Shown in pieces: positions 32,613 to 42,178 of a stretch of DNA of 64,000 nucleotides. The notes below the pieces were generated by a model. It did not search any database. It worked only from the letters and a program-made list of their open reading frames with translations, and had not been told where the DNA came from. Each line of letters opens with the position of its first letter. The first letter of the stretch is position 1. A program made the translations under genes and the position numbers. Source of the stretch: Gaiellasilicea sp963707575 (GTDB lineage: Bacteria; Actinomycetota; Thermoleophilia; Gaiellales; Gaiellaceae); contig OY970171.1 of the NCBI GenBank assembly GCA_963707575.1, forward strand, positions 1,860,001 through 1,924,000, read 5' to 3'.

Positions 32613-33257
32613 TCAGCTGCGGGCGACCGAGAGCTGCTCGAGCGCCTCGCGCCGCGAGGAGACGCCGAGCTTGCGCAGCAGGCTCTTCACGTGCGAGCGC
32701 ACCGTGTGCTCGGAGATGAAGAGGCGCTTGGCGATGTCGTCGGTCGAGAGGTGGTCGTCCAGGAGCAGCAGCACCTCGACCTCACGGGCCGAGAGCCGCT
32801 GGGCGATCCTGTCGGGCACCCCGCCGCCGAGCCGGCCGCCGGCGCGTACCTGGTCGAGCAACCTGCGGGCGACCTCGCCCGAGAGCGCGGCCTCGCCGTT
32901 CGCGACCCCGCGGAGGAAGGCGACGATCCGCTCGGGCGGCTCGCTCTTCAGCAGGTAGCCGGCGGCGCCGCCGCGGATCGCGGCGAGCAGGTTCTCCTCG
33001 GTGCCGGACGCCGTCAGGACGACGACCTCGCAGTCGAATGCGGCCGCGCGCAGACCCGGAAGCGCGGAGAGACCGTCGACGCCGGGCATCGAAAGGTCGA
33101 GCAGCACGAGGTCGGGCTGGAGCCGGCCCGCCAGCTCGAGCGCCTCGGCGCCGTCGGCCGCTTCGCCGACAACGTCGAATCCGCCCTGCTCGAGCAGCGA
33201 CGCCAGGGCATCGCGGGTCAGGGGATGGTCGTCGACGAGAAGGACGCGCTCGGCCAT
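32613..33257 (-). CDS. NarL/FixJ-type response regulator
   Basis: 214 residues from ATG 33257 (upstream in-frame starts exist). Receiver: LLVDDHPLTRDAL, phospho-acceptor Asp in LVLLDLSMPGVDG, LTASG and LLKSEPPERI (Lys). C-terminal LuxR helix-turn-helix: LSAREVEVLLLLDDHLSTDDI, then AKRLFISEHTVRSHVKSLLR. Divergent from a HisKA_3 kinase 46 bases away, which is almost certainly its cognate sensor. Confidence 0.92.
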   Translation of the reverse strand: MAERVLLVDDHPLTRDALASLLEQGGFDVVGEAADGAEALELAGRLQPDLVLLDLSMPGVDGLSALPGLRAAAFDCEVVVLTASGTEENLLAAIRGGAAGYLLKSEPPERIVAFLRGVANGEAALSGEVARRLLDQVRAGGRLGGGVPDRIAQRLSAREVEVLLLLDDHLSTDDIAKRLFISEHTVRSHVKSLLRKLGVSSRREALEQLSVARS

Positions 33258-33303
33258 GTCGATCACTCTCATCGGCAGCGGCACAGCTGCCGATTAGGGG
33301 GAC

Positions 33304-34692
33304 GTGCAAAGGAACGCCAAGGACACCTTCGAGTCGTGGCTCTTCGGTGAGCTGCTGCTCGTCACGCTGCTCGGATCCGCGACAGCGCTCTTCCTCACGA
33401 ACCCGTCCCTGCGGAACACCTACGAGCTGCCCGAGGGCCGGCTCGTGCTCGACACGGCAGTCGTGCTCGCGGCGACGATCGTGGCCATTCTCGCGGCGGT
33501 GCGCTTCTCCGTCGAGGGCAGGACGCTCGACCTCCTCCTGGCGGCCGGGTTCTGCGTCGCCGGTGTCGGCACGCTCGCGTTCGGCGTCGTCCCCGTGCTC
33601 GACGGCAACCCGCAGGAGGCGGCGGAGGCATGGGCCGCGCTCGGCTCGCGGGTGCTCGCCGCGACCCTGATCGCGCTCGCGCCGATCGTGCCCGGACGGC
33701 GCATCGCCGCCCGCGGCCGCGCCCTGCTGGCGGGAGTCGCGACCGTCCTCGGTGCGTTGCTCACGCTGTGGCTGTCGCTGCGCGGCTTCGGCGTCGCGCT
33801 CAGCCTGCTCAATCCCAACAGCCGCGGCGACCGGCCCTTCGAGGTCACGCTCACGCTCTCGATCCTGGCGCTGCTCGCGCTGCTCGCGGTGCTGGGATTC
33901 GCCGTTCGCTACCGCGCTCACGGCGAGGACCTCGACAGCTGGCTGGCGCTCGGTGCGACGCTGACGCTCTTCGCAGAGCTGCACTACGTCCTGACGCCGC
34001 GGCTCTCGACCGACTTCGTCTCGCAGGGCGACTTCTTGCGCCTGCTCTCGTACGGGCTCCTGCTCGTGGGCGTCTGGCGCGCGATCAGCTTCGCCGAGTT
34101 CGGGCGGGCGGTCGCCGAAGAGCGGGCACGAGTGGCGCGCGAGATCCACGACGGGCTGGCTCAGTACCTCTTCGCCGTCTCGACGCACGCCAGCATGCTC
34201 GAGTCGGGCGCGCCGCTCGACACGACCTTGCCGAAGCTCAAGGAGGCCGCCGCTGCGGCGCAGCAGGAGGCGCGCTTCGCCGTGCTGGCGCTCTCGTCGG
34301 CGAGTGGGACCGCGCCGTTCGACGCCGCGCTCCGACGCTACGTCGAGTTCCTCACCGCCGACGGCGTGCTCGAGGTCGAGCTCGAGATCGACGGCCAGAT
34401 GCTGCTCGCGCCGGACGAGCAGATCGAGGTCTTCCGGATCGTCCAGGAGGGGCTCGCGAACGTGCGCAAGCACGCAGGGGCTCAACGCGCAACCGTCCGG
34501 ATCGGCCAGCGCGGGGCGCGTCGGGTCGTCAGCGTCCGCGACGATGGTGTCGGCTTCGACGACGCCGACGACGCTGCCGCGGGACAGGGTCTGAAGAACA
34601 TGCGCCGGCGCGCCGCCACGATCGACGGCGGCTTTGCGCTGCGTTCGCATCCCGGCCGCGGCACCGCGGTCGAGGTCACGCTCAGAGCCTGA
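33304..34692 (+). CDS. Membrane-bound sensor histidine kinase (HisKA_3 type)
   Basis: 462 residues from GTG. About seven N-terminal hydrophobic helices (residues about 12-265), then the HisKA_3 helix with phospho-acceptor His in RVAREIHDGLAQYLF, and an HATPase domain with IVQEGLANVRKHAGA, DDGVGFDDAD and GLKNMRRRA. Partner of the divergent NarL-type regulator. No extracellular sensory domain is evident, so the ligand may be sensed within the membrane. Confidence 0.9.
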   Translation: MQRNAKDTFESWLFGELLLVTLLGSATALFLTNPSLRNTYELPEGRLVLDTAVVLAATIVAILAAVRFSVEGRTLDLLLAAGFCVAGVGTLAFGVVPVLDGNPQEAAEAWAALGSRVLAATLIALAPIVPGRRIAARGRALLAGVATVLGALLTLWLSLRGFGVALSLLNPNSRGDRPFEVTLTLSILALLALLAVLGFAVRYRAHGEDLDSWLALGATLTLFAELHYVLTPRLSTDFVSQGDFLRLLSYGLLLVGVWRAISFAEFGRAVAEERARVAREIHDGLAQYLFAVSTHASMLESGAPLDTTLPKLKEAAAAAQQEARFAVLALSSASGTAPFDAALRRYVEFLTADGVLEVELEIDGQMLLAPDEQIEVFRIVQEGLANVRKHAGAQRATVRIGQRGARRVVSVRDDGVGFDDADDAAAGQGLKNMRRRAATIDGGFALRSHPGRGTAVEVTLRA

Positions 34693-35151
34693 TCAGCACT
34701 TCCTCGTCACCTGCCGGTACAGGCTGGCCTGCGCGAGGAGGCCGGTGGCCACGTCGGTGACGCGCGTCGTCATCGCGTAGCGACCAGGCTTCCAGCGGCC
34801 GCCGGAGCATCCGAGCCCGAGCGTGCGCGGCGCGAGGTCAAAGCCGAAGTTGGGCCCACCTTCGGCGCAGTTGTCGACGGCACCGCGGCGGGAGCGCTTC
34901 ACGCGCGTCGTCGTGCCGTTCGGGTTGACCAGGTCGATGTCGATCGCGACGCGGAGCGTCCGCCGAACCTTGCAGGTCTTCTTGGCGTCGATCCAGACGC
35001 CCTTCATCTCGCCGCCGCGCTCGCTCAGCAGCACCCCGGCGACGAGCTTGAAGCTGCCGCGCTGCGCCATTCCGAAGGTGCCCGGCTGGTCCGCCGCGAG
35101 GGCTGCGGCGGGGAGCAGCAGCAGGACGAGGGCGAGCGCCCAGAGCTTCAT
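34693..35151 (-). CDS. Secreted hypothetical protein
   Basis: 152 residues with a clear signal peptide (LWALALVLLLLPAAALA-AD). The mature part has four cysteines (KTCKVRR, DNCAEGG, LGCSGG, final KC), likely two disulfides, and a beta-rich pattern (TLRVAIDIDLVNPNGTTTRV). Family unknown. The stop directly abuts the kinase stop (TGATCA). Confidence 0.7.
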   Translation of the reverse strand: MKLWALALVLLLLPAAALAADQPGTFGMAQRGSFKLVAGVLLSERGGEMKGVWIDAKKTCKVRRTLRVAIDIDLVNPNGTTTRVKRSRRGAVDNCAEGGPNFGFDLAPRTLGLGCSGGRWKPGRYAMTTRVTDVATGLLAQASLYRQVTRKC

Positions 35152-35240
35152 GTCCGCAACGTCGCGCGTTGCTTCGTGGCTGTCAAGGCGCGACGTGAGG
35201 CTCGCAACTGATCACAAGGATTCACCGTTAGCCTGACTGG

Positions 35241-35921
35241 ATGACCGCAACTCCTGATCCGATCGACGACGGCATCTGGCGCTGGACGGCGCGTCACCCA
35301 GAGTGGCACCCGTCCGGATTCGGGGACGAGGTCGCCTGCTTCGCCGTGAAGACCGACGCCGAGCTGCTCCTGATCGACCCGCTGCTGCCGGCCGATCCGG
35401 CGCCGGTCCATGAGCTGGTCGATGCCGAGGCGGGTGAGGACGGGATCGCGGTGCTGATCACGATTCCGTACCACGTGCGCGATGCGGAGCGTCTGCGCAG
35501 AAAGCACGGCAAGCGCTGCACGATCTGGGGGCACGAGGCGTGCGCGAGCCGCCTCGCCAAGCGCGCCCGCTTCCACCCGATTACGCCCGAGACCGAGCTC
35601 CCCGCCGGCGTTCGCGCCCACGCGATCGGCAGTCCGCGTCGTCAGGAACAGCCGCTCTGGATTCCCTCGCACAAGGCGCTTGCCTTCGGCGACGCCGTGA
35701 TCGGGACCGGCGATCGGCTGCGGGTCTGGGAGGGCGACCTCGACAGTGAGCGGCGCACGCGCTGGTACCGCGAGCGCTTCATCCCGACGCTGAAGCCGCT
35801 GCTCGACCTGCACCCGGAGCGGGTGCTCGTGACCCATGGTGCCCCCGTGCTCGGCGACGGACGCGCGAAGCTCGCCTCCGCTCTGCGCTCGAAGCCGTGG
35901 AATCGCCGCGGCGCCGACTGA
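35241..35921 (+). CDS. Metallo-beta-lactamase-fold-like protein with incomplete metal site
   Basis: 226 residues. The pattern LLLIDPLLPAD, VLITIPYHVRDAERL, AHAIGSP, KALAFGDAVIG and VLVTHGAPV follows the strand order of MBL-fold hydrolases. The canonical HxHxDH loop is replaced by IPYHVRDAE, with only one His, and the last His is kept in THGAP. Either an unusual metal site or a non-catalytic relative. Start ATG; no operon partners. Confidence 0.6.
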   Translation: MTATPDPIDDGIWRWTARHPEWHPSGFGDEVACFAVKTDAELLLIDPLLPADPAPVHELVDAEAGEDGIAVLITIPYHVRDAERLRRKHGKRCTIWGHEACASRLAKRARFHPITPETELPAGVRAHAIGSPRRQEQPLWIPSHKALAFGDAVIGTGDRLRVWEGDLDSERRTRWYRERFIPTLKPLLDLHPERVLVTHGAPVLGDGRAKLASALRSKPWNRRGAD

Positions 35922-35972
35922 GTCGCGTAGCGCGACCGTCGCCGTGAAGGGCGGTACCCTCATCCGGCGACG

Positions 35973-37544
35973 ATGGAAGAGCAGCCGGGTACCGGAGAGT
36001 TCGCCCTCGGCGGCGCGTTCGCGGCGGTGCTCACGGAGACGACGCAGGCGCTTGTCTGCGCGCTCGACCGCGAGGGGCGGCTCCTGCTCTTCAACGACGC
36101 GTGCGAACGAGCGAGCGGGTTCAGCCGCGAGGAGGTGCTCGGGCGGCCCATCTTCGACTTCGTGATCCCGCGCGAGGAGGCCGACGCGTTTCGCGAGGTG
36201 CTGGCCTACATCTGGAAGACGGGCCACTCGAGCCCCCAGGTCGGCCACTGGAAGACGAAGGACGGCAAGCGCCGCCTCATCGCCTGGTCGAACAGGCCGG
36301 TGGCGGACGAGGACGGTCTGCCGGCCTATCTCGTCACCTCGGGCATCGACCTGACCGACCGCGCGCAGGACGCGCAGCAGGAGGAGAGCGCGCTCGGAGG
36401 CGATCCGGAGGCGAAGCTCGCCGAGATCGGCCAGCTCGCACAGGAGCAGCGCTCGCTCCGCCGCGTCGCCACGCTCGTCGCGTCGGAGGCCACCCCCGAG
36501 CGGGTCTTCACCGCCGTGTCCGAGGAGTGCGCGCGGGTGCTCGAGGTGAACGCGTCCGCGGTGCTCCGGTACGAGGGGGACAACACCGCCAGCGTGGTCG
36601 GGCGGCACAACCGGGACGGCATCGCGTCGTTCCCGATCGGGGCGCGCCTGCCCGCGGACGAGCGAACGTCGATCGGCCGCGTGCTGGCGTCCGGCGCGCC
36701 CGCGCGGATCGACGACTGGGGCGCGGTCACCGGCGATTTCGCCGAGACGATGCTCCAGATCGGCTATCGCTCGACCGTCGCGGCGCCGATCGTCGTCGCC
36801 GGGACGCTGTGGGGTGCGGTCTCGATCGCGAGCGAGGACCCGCTGCCGCCCGAGAGCGAGGCACGGCTCGGCGCGTTCTGCGAGCTCGTGTCGCTCGCCG
36901 TCGCCAGTGCACAGGCTCGGGCCGACCTGCGCGCCTCACGGGCCCGCGTCGTCAAGGCGGGCGACGAACAGCGGCGGAAGCTCGAGCGCAACCTGCACGA
37001 CGGGGCGCAGCAGCGGCTCGTCGCGGCGGCGCTCATGCTCCGGATCGCGCAGGCTCGGCAGAGCTCCGAGCCGGGCTCGGCGAGCGAGCTGCTGGCGGAG
37101 GCGTCGCGGGAGCTCGACGCGGGCCTGTCGGAGCTGCGCGAGCTGGCCCGGGGGCTCCATCCCGGCGCCCTGACCGACCACGGACTGCGCAGAGCCGTGG
37201 AGGCGCTCGGAAATCGCCTGCCGCTGCCCGTGACGGTGGACGTCGCGGACGAGCGGCTGGCGCCGCAGCTCGAGGCAACGGCGTACTACATCGTCTCCGA
37301 GGCCCTCACGAACGTCGTCAAGCATGCGGAGGCGAGCTCCGCGCGCGTCTCGATCGGCTGCGACGCGAACATGCTTCGCCTCGAGATCGCGGACGACGGC
37401 CGGGGAGGTGCGGTCGAGTCGGTTGGAACAGGCCTCGAGGGGCTGCGCGACCGGGCCGAGGCCGTCGGCGGCACGCTCGTCGTGCAGAGCCCGGCTGGCG
37501 AGGGAACCGTCGTCACGGTGGCTCTGCCGTTGACGGACGACTGA
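35973..37544 (+). CDS. PAS-GAF sensor histidine kinase (NarX/LiaS type)
   Basis: 523 residues, cytoplasmic. PAS domain about 15-130 (LVCALDREGRLLLFNDACER, GIDLTDRAQ), GAF about 165-315 (RRVATLVASEATPERVFTAV, TVAAPIVVAGTLWGAVSIAS), HisKA_3 with the phospho-acceptor His in RKLERNLHDGAQQRLV, and an HATPase with VSEALTNVVKHAEAS and GTGLEGLRDRAE. The neighbouring downstream gene is a LuxR-type regulator without a receiver domain, so a cognate response regulator is not obvious here. Confidence 0.92.
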   Translation: MEEQPGTGEFALGGAFAAVLTETTQALVCALDREGRLLLFNDACERASGFSREEVLGRPIFDFVIPREEADAFREVLAYIWKTGHSSPQVGHWKTKDGKRRLIAWSNRPVADEDGLPAYLVTSGIDLTDRAQDAQQEESALGGDPEAKLAEIGQLAQEQRSLRRVATLVASEATPERVFTAVSEECARVLEVNASAVLRYEGDNTASVVGRHNRDGIASFPIGARLPADERTSIGRVLASGAPARIDDWGAVTGDFAETMLQIGYRSTVAAPIVVAGTLWGAVSIASEDPLPPESEARLGAFCELVSLAVASAQARADLRASRARVVKAGDEQRRKLERNLHDGAQQRLVAAALMLRIAQARQSSEPGSASELLAEASRELDAGLSELRELARGLHPGALTDHGLRRAVEALGNRLPLPVTVDVADERLAPQLEATAYYIVSEALTNVVKHAEASSARVSIGCDANMLRLEIADDGRGGAVESVGTGLEGLRDRAEAVGGTLVVQSPAGEGTVVTVALPLTDD

Positions 37545-37565
37545 GCTCCGTTTCGAGCATCTAGA

Positions 37566-39254
37566 GTGCCCCTCATGTCCCCCGCCGGGGCCAGGCAGGA
37601 TCCCGCGGCTGCCGGGACGAGGACGAGCTCGGACGAGCTCGAGCGCGGCCGGCGGTCCTATGCGACGCGTGCATGGCTGGACGCGTACGAGTCGTTCGGG
37701 CGCGCCGACGGGCTGGCTCCGCTGGGTGCGGGCGATCTCGAGCTCCTGGCGACGTCCGCCTACATGCTCGGCCGCGACGACGAGTGGATGCAGGGCCTCG
37801 AGCGCGCCCATCACCTCTACGTCGAGGCGGGCGACGCTCGGCCCGCTGCGAGTTGCGCAGGATGGATCGGCACGCACCTTGCGCTCCGCGGCGAGATCGG
37901 CGGAGCGACCGGTTGGTGGGCGCGCGCGCAGAGGTTGCTCGAGCGCTACGGGCGCGACTGCCCCGAGCGCGGCTACATGTTGCTGCCCACCATGTTCCAG
38001 CAGGAGGCTGCCGGCGACTTCCCAGCCGCGGCCGCCACTGCTGCCGCCGCGGCCGAGATCGGCCAGCGCTTCGGCGACGCCGATCTCTTCGCACTCGCCG
38101 TCCAGGGGCAGGGCTACCTCCTCATCAAGGACGGGCGCATCAGCGAGGGCCTGCGGCTGCTGGACGAAGCCATGGTCGCCGTCACGACCGGCGAGCTCTC
38201 GCCGATCCCCACCGGGCTCGTCTACTGCGGCGTGATCCTGGCCTGCCAGGAGGCGTACGAGCTGGGCCGTGCCCGGGAGTGGACGGCCGCGCTGACGCGC
38301 TGGTGCGCCGACCAGCCCGACCTGGTCGCGTTCACGGGCCGCTGCCTCGTCCATCGCGCCGAGATCATGCAGCTGGACGGGGCGTGGTCGGATGCGCTGG
38401 AAGAGGCGCGGCGCGCCGGCCATCGCTTCGTGGAGACGAGGAACTCCGCCGCTGGGCTGGCTCACTACCGTCAGGGAGAGGTGCTTCGCCTGCAAGGTGA
38501 GTTCGCCGCAGCGGAAGAGGCGTACCGGGAGGCAAGCCGATTCGGTTGGGAGCCGCAGCCGGGCCTGGCCCAGCTGCGGCTGGCGCAGGGACGAGCAGAC
38601 GCTGCGGCTGCGGCGATCCTCAGAGCGACCGGTGAGATCTCCGAGCCGCTCAAGCGTGCCGGCCTGCTGGCCGCTTGTGTCGAGATCATGCTCGCCGTCG
38701 ACGAACCCGAGCGGGCGCGCGCGGCGGCCGGTGAGCTCGCGGGGATCGCAGCCGGCTACGAGAGCGCGATGCTGGCCGCAATGGTGGCGCAGGCCGAGGG
38801 CGCGGTGGATTTGGCCGAAGGCGGCGCACGATCCGCCCTCGTCGCGCTTCGAAGCGCGTTGCAGGTGTGGCAGGACCTCGAGGCGCCCTACGAAGCGGCG
38901 CGAGCACGGATGCTCGTCGGTCTGGCCTGTCGCGCGCTCGGTGACGACGATACGGCCGCAATGGAGTTGGACGCTGCGCGCAGCGTCTTCGCGGAGCTGG
39001 GAGCCTCGCCGGATCTCGCTCGCCTCGACTCGCTCGCGCCGGACGGTCCGTCGTTCGACACGCATGGGTTGACGCCGCGCGAGCTCGAGGTGCTCCGCCT
39101 GGTCGCGACGGGCGCGACGAACAAGGCGATCGCCGCCGAGCTCGTCCTCAGCGAGCGGACGGTGGACCGGCACGTCAGCAACATCTTCACGAAGCTCGGC
39201 GTGTCCTCCCGTGCCGCGGCCACGGCGTACGCGTACGAGAACAAGCTCGTCTAG
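37566..39254 (+). CDS. TPR-rich LuxR-family transcriptional regulator
   Basis: 562 residues from GTG 37566 (ATG three codons later also possible). Residues about 25-480 are helical TPR-like repeats, several Ala-rich. The C-terminal 65 residues are a LuxR HTH (LTPRELEVLRLVATGATNKAI, LSERTVDRHVSNIFTKLG, VSSRAAATAYAYEN). No P-loop is present, unlike MalT/LAL proteins. Related proteins often sit beside FAD-linked oxidases; here the next gene is the oxidase-methyltransferase fusion, a likely target. Confidence 0.85.
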   Translation: MPLMSPAGARQDPAAAGTRTSSDELERGRRSYATRAWLDAYESFGRADGLAPLGAGDLELLATSAYMLGRDDEWMQGLERAHHLYVEAGDARPAASCAGWIGTHLALRGEIGGATGWWARAQRLLERYGRDCPERGYMLLPTMFQQEAAGDFPAAAATAAAAAEIGQRFGDADLFALAVQGQGYLLIKDGRISEGLRLLDEAMVAVTTGELSPIPTGLVYCGVILACQEAYELGRAREWTAALTRWCADQPDLVAFTGRCLVHRAEIMQLDGAWSDALEEARRAGHRFVETRNSAAGLAHYRQGEVLRLQGEFAAAEEAYREASRFGWEPQPGLAQLRLAQGRADAAAAAILRATGEISEPLKRAGLLAACVEIMLAVDEPERARAAAGELAGIAAGYESAMLAAMVAQAEGAVDLAEGGARSALVALRSALQVWQDLEAPYEAARARMLVGLACRALGDDDTAAMELDAARSVFAELGASPDLARLDSLAPDGPSFDTHGLTPRELEVLRLVATGATNKAIAAELVLSERTVDRHVSNIFTKLGVSSRAAATAYAYENKLV

Positions 39255-39377
39255 GCCGGTCTAGGCGGTCCTACCCAAGGGCCTGTGCGACGAACTTGGG
39301 TGGTTGCGCCGATGCGCCGTGACCCTCACCCCCACGAGGGTGTCTCCCTGGAGCTTCGACGGACAGGAGGCAGTCGC

Positions 39378-41687
39378 ATGAGCATCAGCACGAGCACGAT
39401 CGACATCGCCGGATTGGAGGGCGGGCACGTCAGCCTGTCCGCGGAGCAGCTCGACGATCTGGCCTCACGCTTGGAGGGCACGATGCTGCGCGAGGGCGAC
39501 GACGGCTGGGACGAGGCCGTGCTGGTCTGGAACGGCATGGTGGCCAAGCTGCCTGCCCTCGTCGTCCAACCGACGTCAGCCGCGGACGTCGCCGCCGCCG
39601 TCGGGTTCGCGCGCGAGCACGGACTGCTGCTCGGCATCAAGGGCGGCGGCCACAACCTCGCCGGCACGTCGATCGCCGAGGACGGCGTGACGCTCGACCT
39701 GTCCCGCATGCGCGAGCTGACGGTCGATCACGCTGCCAGGCTCGCTCACGTGGGGCCCGGGTGCCGGCTCCAGGACGTCGACCGCGCCACACAGGAGCAC
39801 GGGCTCGCGACCGTGCTCGGCTTCGTCTCCGAGGTCGGCGTCGCAGGCTTGACGCTCGGCGGTGGGCTGGGCTATCTGGCGCGCCGCTTCGGGTGGACGG
39901 TCGACAACCTCGAGGAGGTCGACATCGTGACCGCCGACGGTGAGATCCGGACCGCCAACCGCGACCTGAACGCGGACCTGTTCTGGGCGCTCAGGGGCGG
40001 CGGCGGCAACTTCGGCGTCGTCACCCGGTTCACGTTCCGCCTGCACGAGGTCGGACCGATGGTCTACGGCGGGCTGATCGCCTGGCCCTTCGAGCGCGCC
40101 GACGAGATCCTGCGGGCGTACAGGACGATGACGAGCGAAGCTCCCCGCGAGCTGGCCGTCTGGATGCTCCTGATCCACGCCCCGCCGGCGCCGTTCGTCC
40201 CCGAGGAGTGGCACGGCAGGAAGATCTGCGCCATGGTCGTCTGCTACAGCGGTGATCTCGGCGACACGGACAAGGCGCTGGCACCGATCCGGGCCCTCGG
40301 CGACCCCCTCGTCGAGTTGCTGCAGGAATGGCCCTACACCCAGCAGCAGTCGTTCCTCGACGAGACCGAGCCCAAGGGCGGCCACTACTACTGGAAGACC
40401 GACTTCGTCGCGGAGCTGAGCGACGACCTGCTGACGACCACGCGGGAGCTGTTCGCGGAATGCCCGATCCCTGGAGGAGAGCTGGGCTTCCTGCACCTCG
40501 GTGGAGCCCTGAACGAGCGCGACGAGGACGACGGCGCGATCGGCAATCGGGATGCCAGGTACGTGCACGGCGTCAACGGCATGTGGGAGCCCGACGAGCC
40601 CGACGCGGAGCTGTTCCAGCAGTGGATCCGCGACGCGTGGGCGCGGCTCCGCCCCTTCTCGACGGGCCGCACCTACATCAACTTCCAGTCCGCCGACGAG
40701 GGTGACGATCGGATCCAGGCGACGTACGGTGCGAACTACGAGCGTCTCGCGGAGATCAAGCGGGCCTATGACCCGGACAACCTGTTCCGTTCCAACCGGA
40801 ACATCCTGCCTGCGACGACCGATGCCCCCGCCGACGGAGCGCCCTCGAGCCCGGAGGAGTGGCGGCGGGCAATCCAGGAGATCGCGCGAGCGATCGCGCC
40901 TGGCTGGGAGCGCCAACGGGCGCGGACCGAGGCGAACGTCGCGCCGGTGCGAGAGTGGATGGTCCGGGAGCTCGCACCACAACGAGGCGACACCGTGCTG
41001 GAGCTCGCGGCCGGGGCGGGCGACACCGGCTTCGAAGCACTCGCGGCTGCCGGCGCTCGCGGCCGCCTGATCTCGACCGACTTCTCGCCGGAGATGGTGG
41101 ACGTCGCTCGCCGCCGAGGCGCCGAGCTCGGGATCCGGAATGTCGACTACCGGGTGATGGACGCCGAGCGGATCGACCTCGATGCCGGATCCGTCGACGG
41201 CGTGCTCTGCCGCTTCGGCTACATGCTGATGGTCGACCCAGGTCTGGCGCTCGCCCAGACCCGTCGTGTGCTCAGAGCCGGTGGGCGCCTGGCACTGGCC
41301 GTGTGGGGAGCGCCTGAGAAAAACGCCTGGTTGACGATCCTGGCTCGGCTCCTCGTCGAGCGAGGATCGGTCGGGCCACTCGATCCCGAGGCGCCGGGCC
41401 CGTTCCGGCTCGCGGCGGAGCAGCGCACCAGATCGCTCCTCGGTGACGCCGGCTTCACCACGGTGCACACGGAGGAGGTGCCCGTTCGCTTCGCGGCCCG
41501 CGACGTGGGCGACTACCTCGCCTATGTCGGCGACACCGCGGGTCCGGTCGGGCTCGCAGTCCAGGGACTGACCGAGGCCGAAGGCGAAGCGCTGACGACG
41601 GAGCTGGCGGCCGCGTTCGCGCCGTTCGCCGTCGAGGGCGGAGGCTACGAGCTGCCGGGCGTTGCTCTCACCGCTGTGGCGAGCTAG
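39378..41687 (+). CDS. Fusion: BBE-type FAD-linked oxidase plus SAM-dependent methyltransferase
   Basis: 769 residues from ATG 39378, with AGGAGG 7 bases upstream. Residues 1-480: PCMH-type FAD domain (LPALVVQPTSAADVAAAVGF, GIKGGGHNLAG whose His is the covalent FAD anchor, GVAGLTLGGGLGYLARRFG) and a berberine-bridge-enzyme C-terminal motif (YDPDNLFRSNRNI). The second anchor Cys of bicovalent members is absent (GFVSEVGV). Residues about 500-769: class I methyltransferase with VLELAAGAGDTGFEALA, LISTDFSPEMVDVARRR and the acidic DAERIDLDAGSVD. The two domains are joined by a Pro/Ala/Asp linker in one uninterrupted frame. The oxidised and methylated substrate is unknown; a two-step tailoring enzyme is inferred. 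Confidence 0.88.
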   Translation: MSISTSTIDIAGLEGGHVSLSAEQLDDLASRLEGTMLREGDDGWDEAVLVWNGMVAKLPALVVQPTSAADVAAAVGFAREHGLLLGIKGGGHNLAGTSIAEDGVTLDLSRMRELTVDHAARLAHVGPGCRLQDVDRATQEHGLATVLGFVSEVGVAGLTLGGGLGYLARRFGWTVDNLEEVDIVTADGEIRTANRDLNADLFWALRGGGGNFGVVTRFTFRLHEVGPMVYGGLIAWPFERADEILRAYRTMTSEAPRELAVWMLLIHAPPAPFVPEEWHGRKICAMVVCYSGDLGDTDKALAPIRALGDPLVELLQEWPYTQQQSFLDETEPKGGHYYWKTDFVAELSDDLLTTTRELFAECPIPGGELGFLHLGGALNERDEDDGAIGNRDARYVHGVNGMWEPDEPDAELFQQWIRDAWARLRPFSTGRTYINFQSADEGDDRIQATYGANYERLAEIKRAYDPDNLFRSNRNILPATTDAPADGAPSSPEEWRRAIQEIARAIAPGWERQRARTEANVAPVREWMVRELAPQRGDTVLELAAGAGDTGFEALAAAGARGRLISTDFSPEMVDVARRRGAELGIRNVDYRVMDAERIDLDAGSVDGVLCRFGYMLMVDPGLALAQTRRVLRAGGRLALAVWGAPEKNAWLTILARLLVERGSVGPLDPEAPGPFRLAAEQRTRSLLGDAGFTTVHTEEVPVRFAARDVGDYLAYVGDTAGPVGLAVQGLTEAEGEALTTELAAAFAPFAVEGGGYELPGVALTAVAS

Positions 41688-41716
41688 CGTCTGGCGAGCA
41701 GGAGGTACATCGATCG

Positions 41717-42166
41717 ATGGTGCGGATCGAGCAGTCGAGGGTATTCCCGGTCGATCGCGAGGCGGGCTTCGACTACATCACCGAACCGACCAACTGGCCG
41801 AGCTTCTGGCCCGATCTCGTCGACATCCCGGACCTCGACCGGACGAGGTGGAAGACACCGGGTGACACGGCGCGGCTGCGCATGCGGCTGGCCGGCAGGA
41901 TCACCGACCTGCACATGACCCTCGACCGGTTGGACCGACCGACGCTCGTGCTCTACCACACCTCGCAGCAACGCCTGCCCGCGGCAGTTCACGAGCGGCA
42001 CTTCGAGCCCGCAGACGGGGGTTTCACCTATCGGCTGGTCGTCAGCTTCGAGCCGCGTTCGGGGCCGGCCGGGCTCCTCGATCGCACGCTCGTCCGCCTC
42101 GCCGCTGCACGGGCGCTGGGGCGGACACTCGACAACCTCGAGCCGCAGCTCCCTCCCGCCGCGTAG
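41717..42166 (+). CDS. SRPBCC-family protein
   Basis: 149 residues; AGGAGGT precedes the ATG by 10 bases. Polyketide-cyclase/START-like pattern: EQSRVFPVDREAGFDYITEP, NWPSFWPDLVDI, TARLRMRLAGRITDLHMTLD, FTYRLVVSFEPRSG and a long C-terminal helix. Follows the oxidase-methyltransferase gene by 29 bases on the same strand, so it may bind the same small hydrophobic molecule. Confidence 0.75.
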   Translation: MVRIEQSRVFPVDREAGFDYITEPTNWPSFWPDLVDIPDLDRTRWKTPGDTARLRMRLAGRITDLHMTLDRLDRPTLVLYHTSQQRLPAAVHERHFEPADGGFTYRLVVSFEPRSGPAGLLDRTLVRLAAARALGRTLDNLEPQLPPAA

Positions 42167-42178
42167 GGGCGGGCACGC

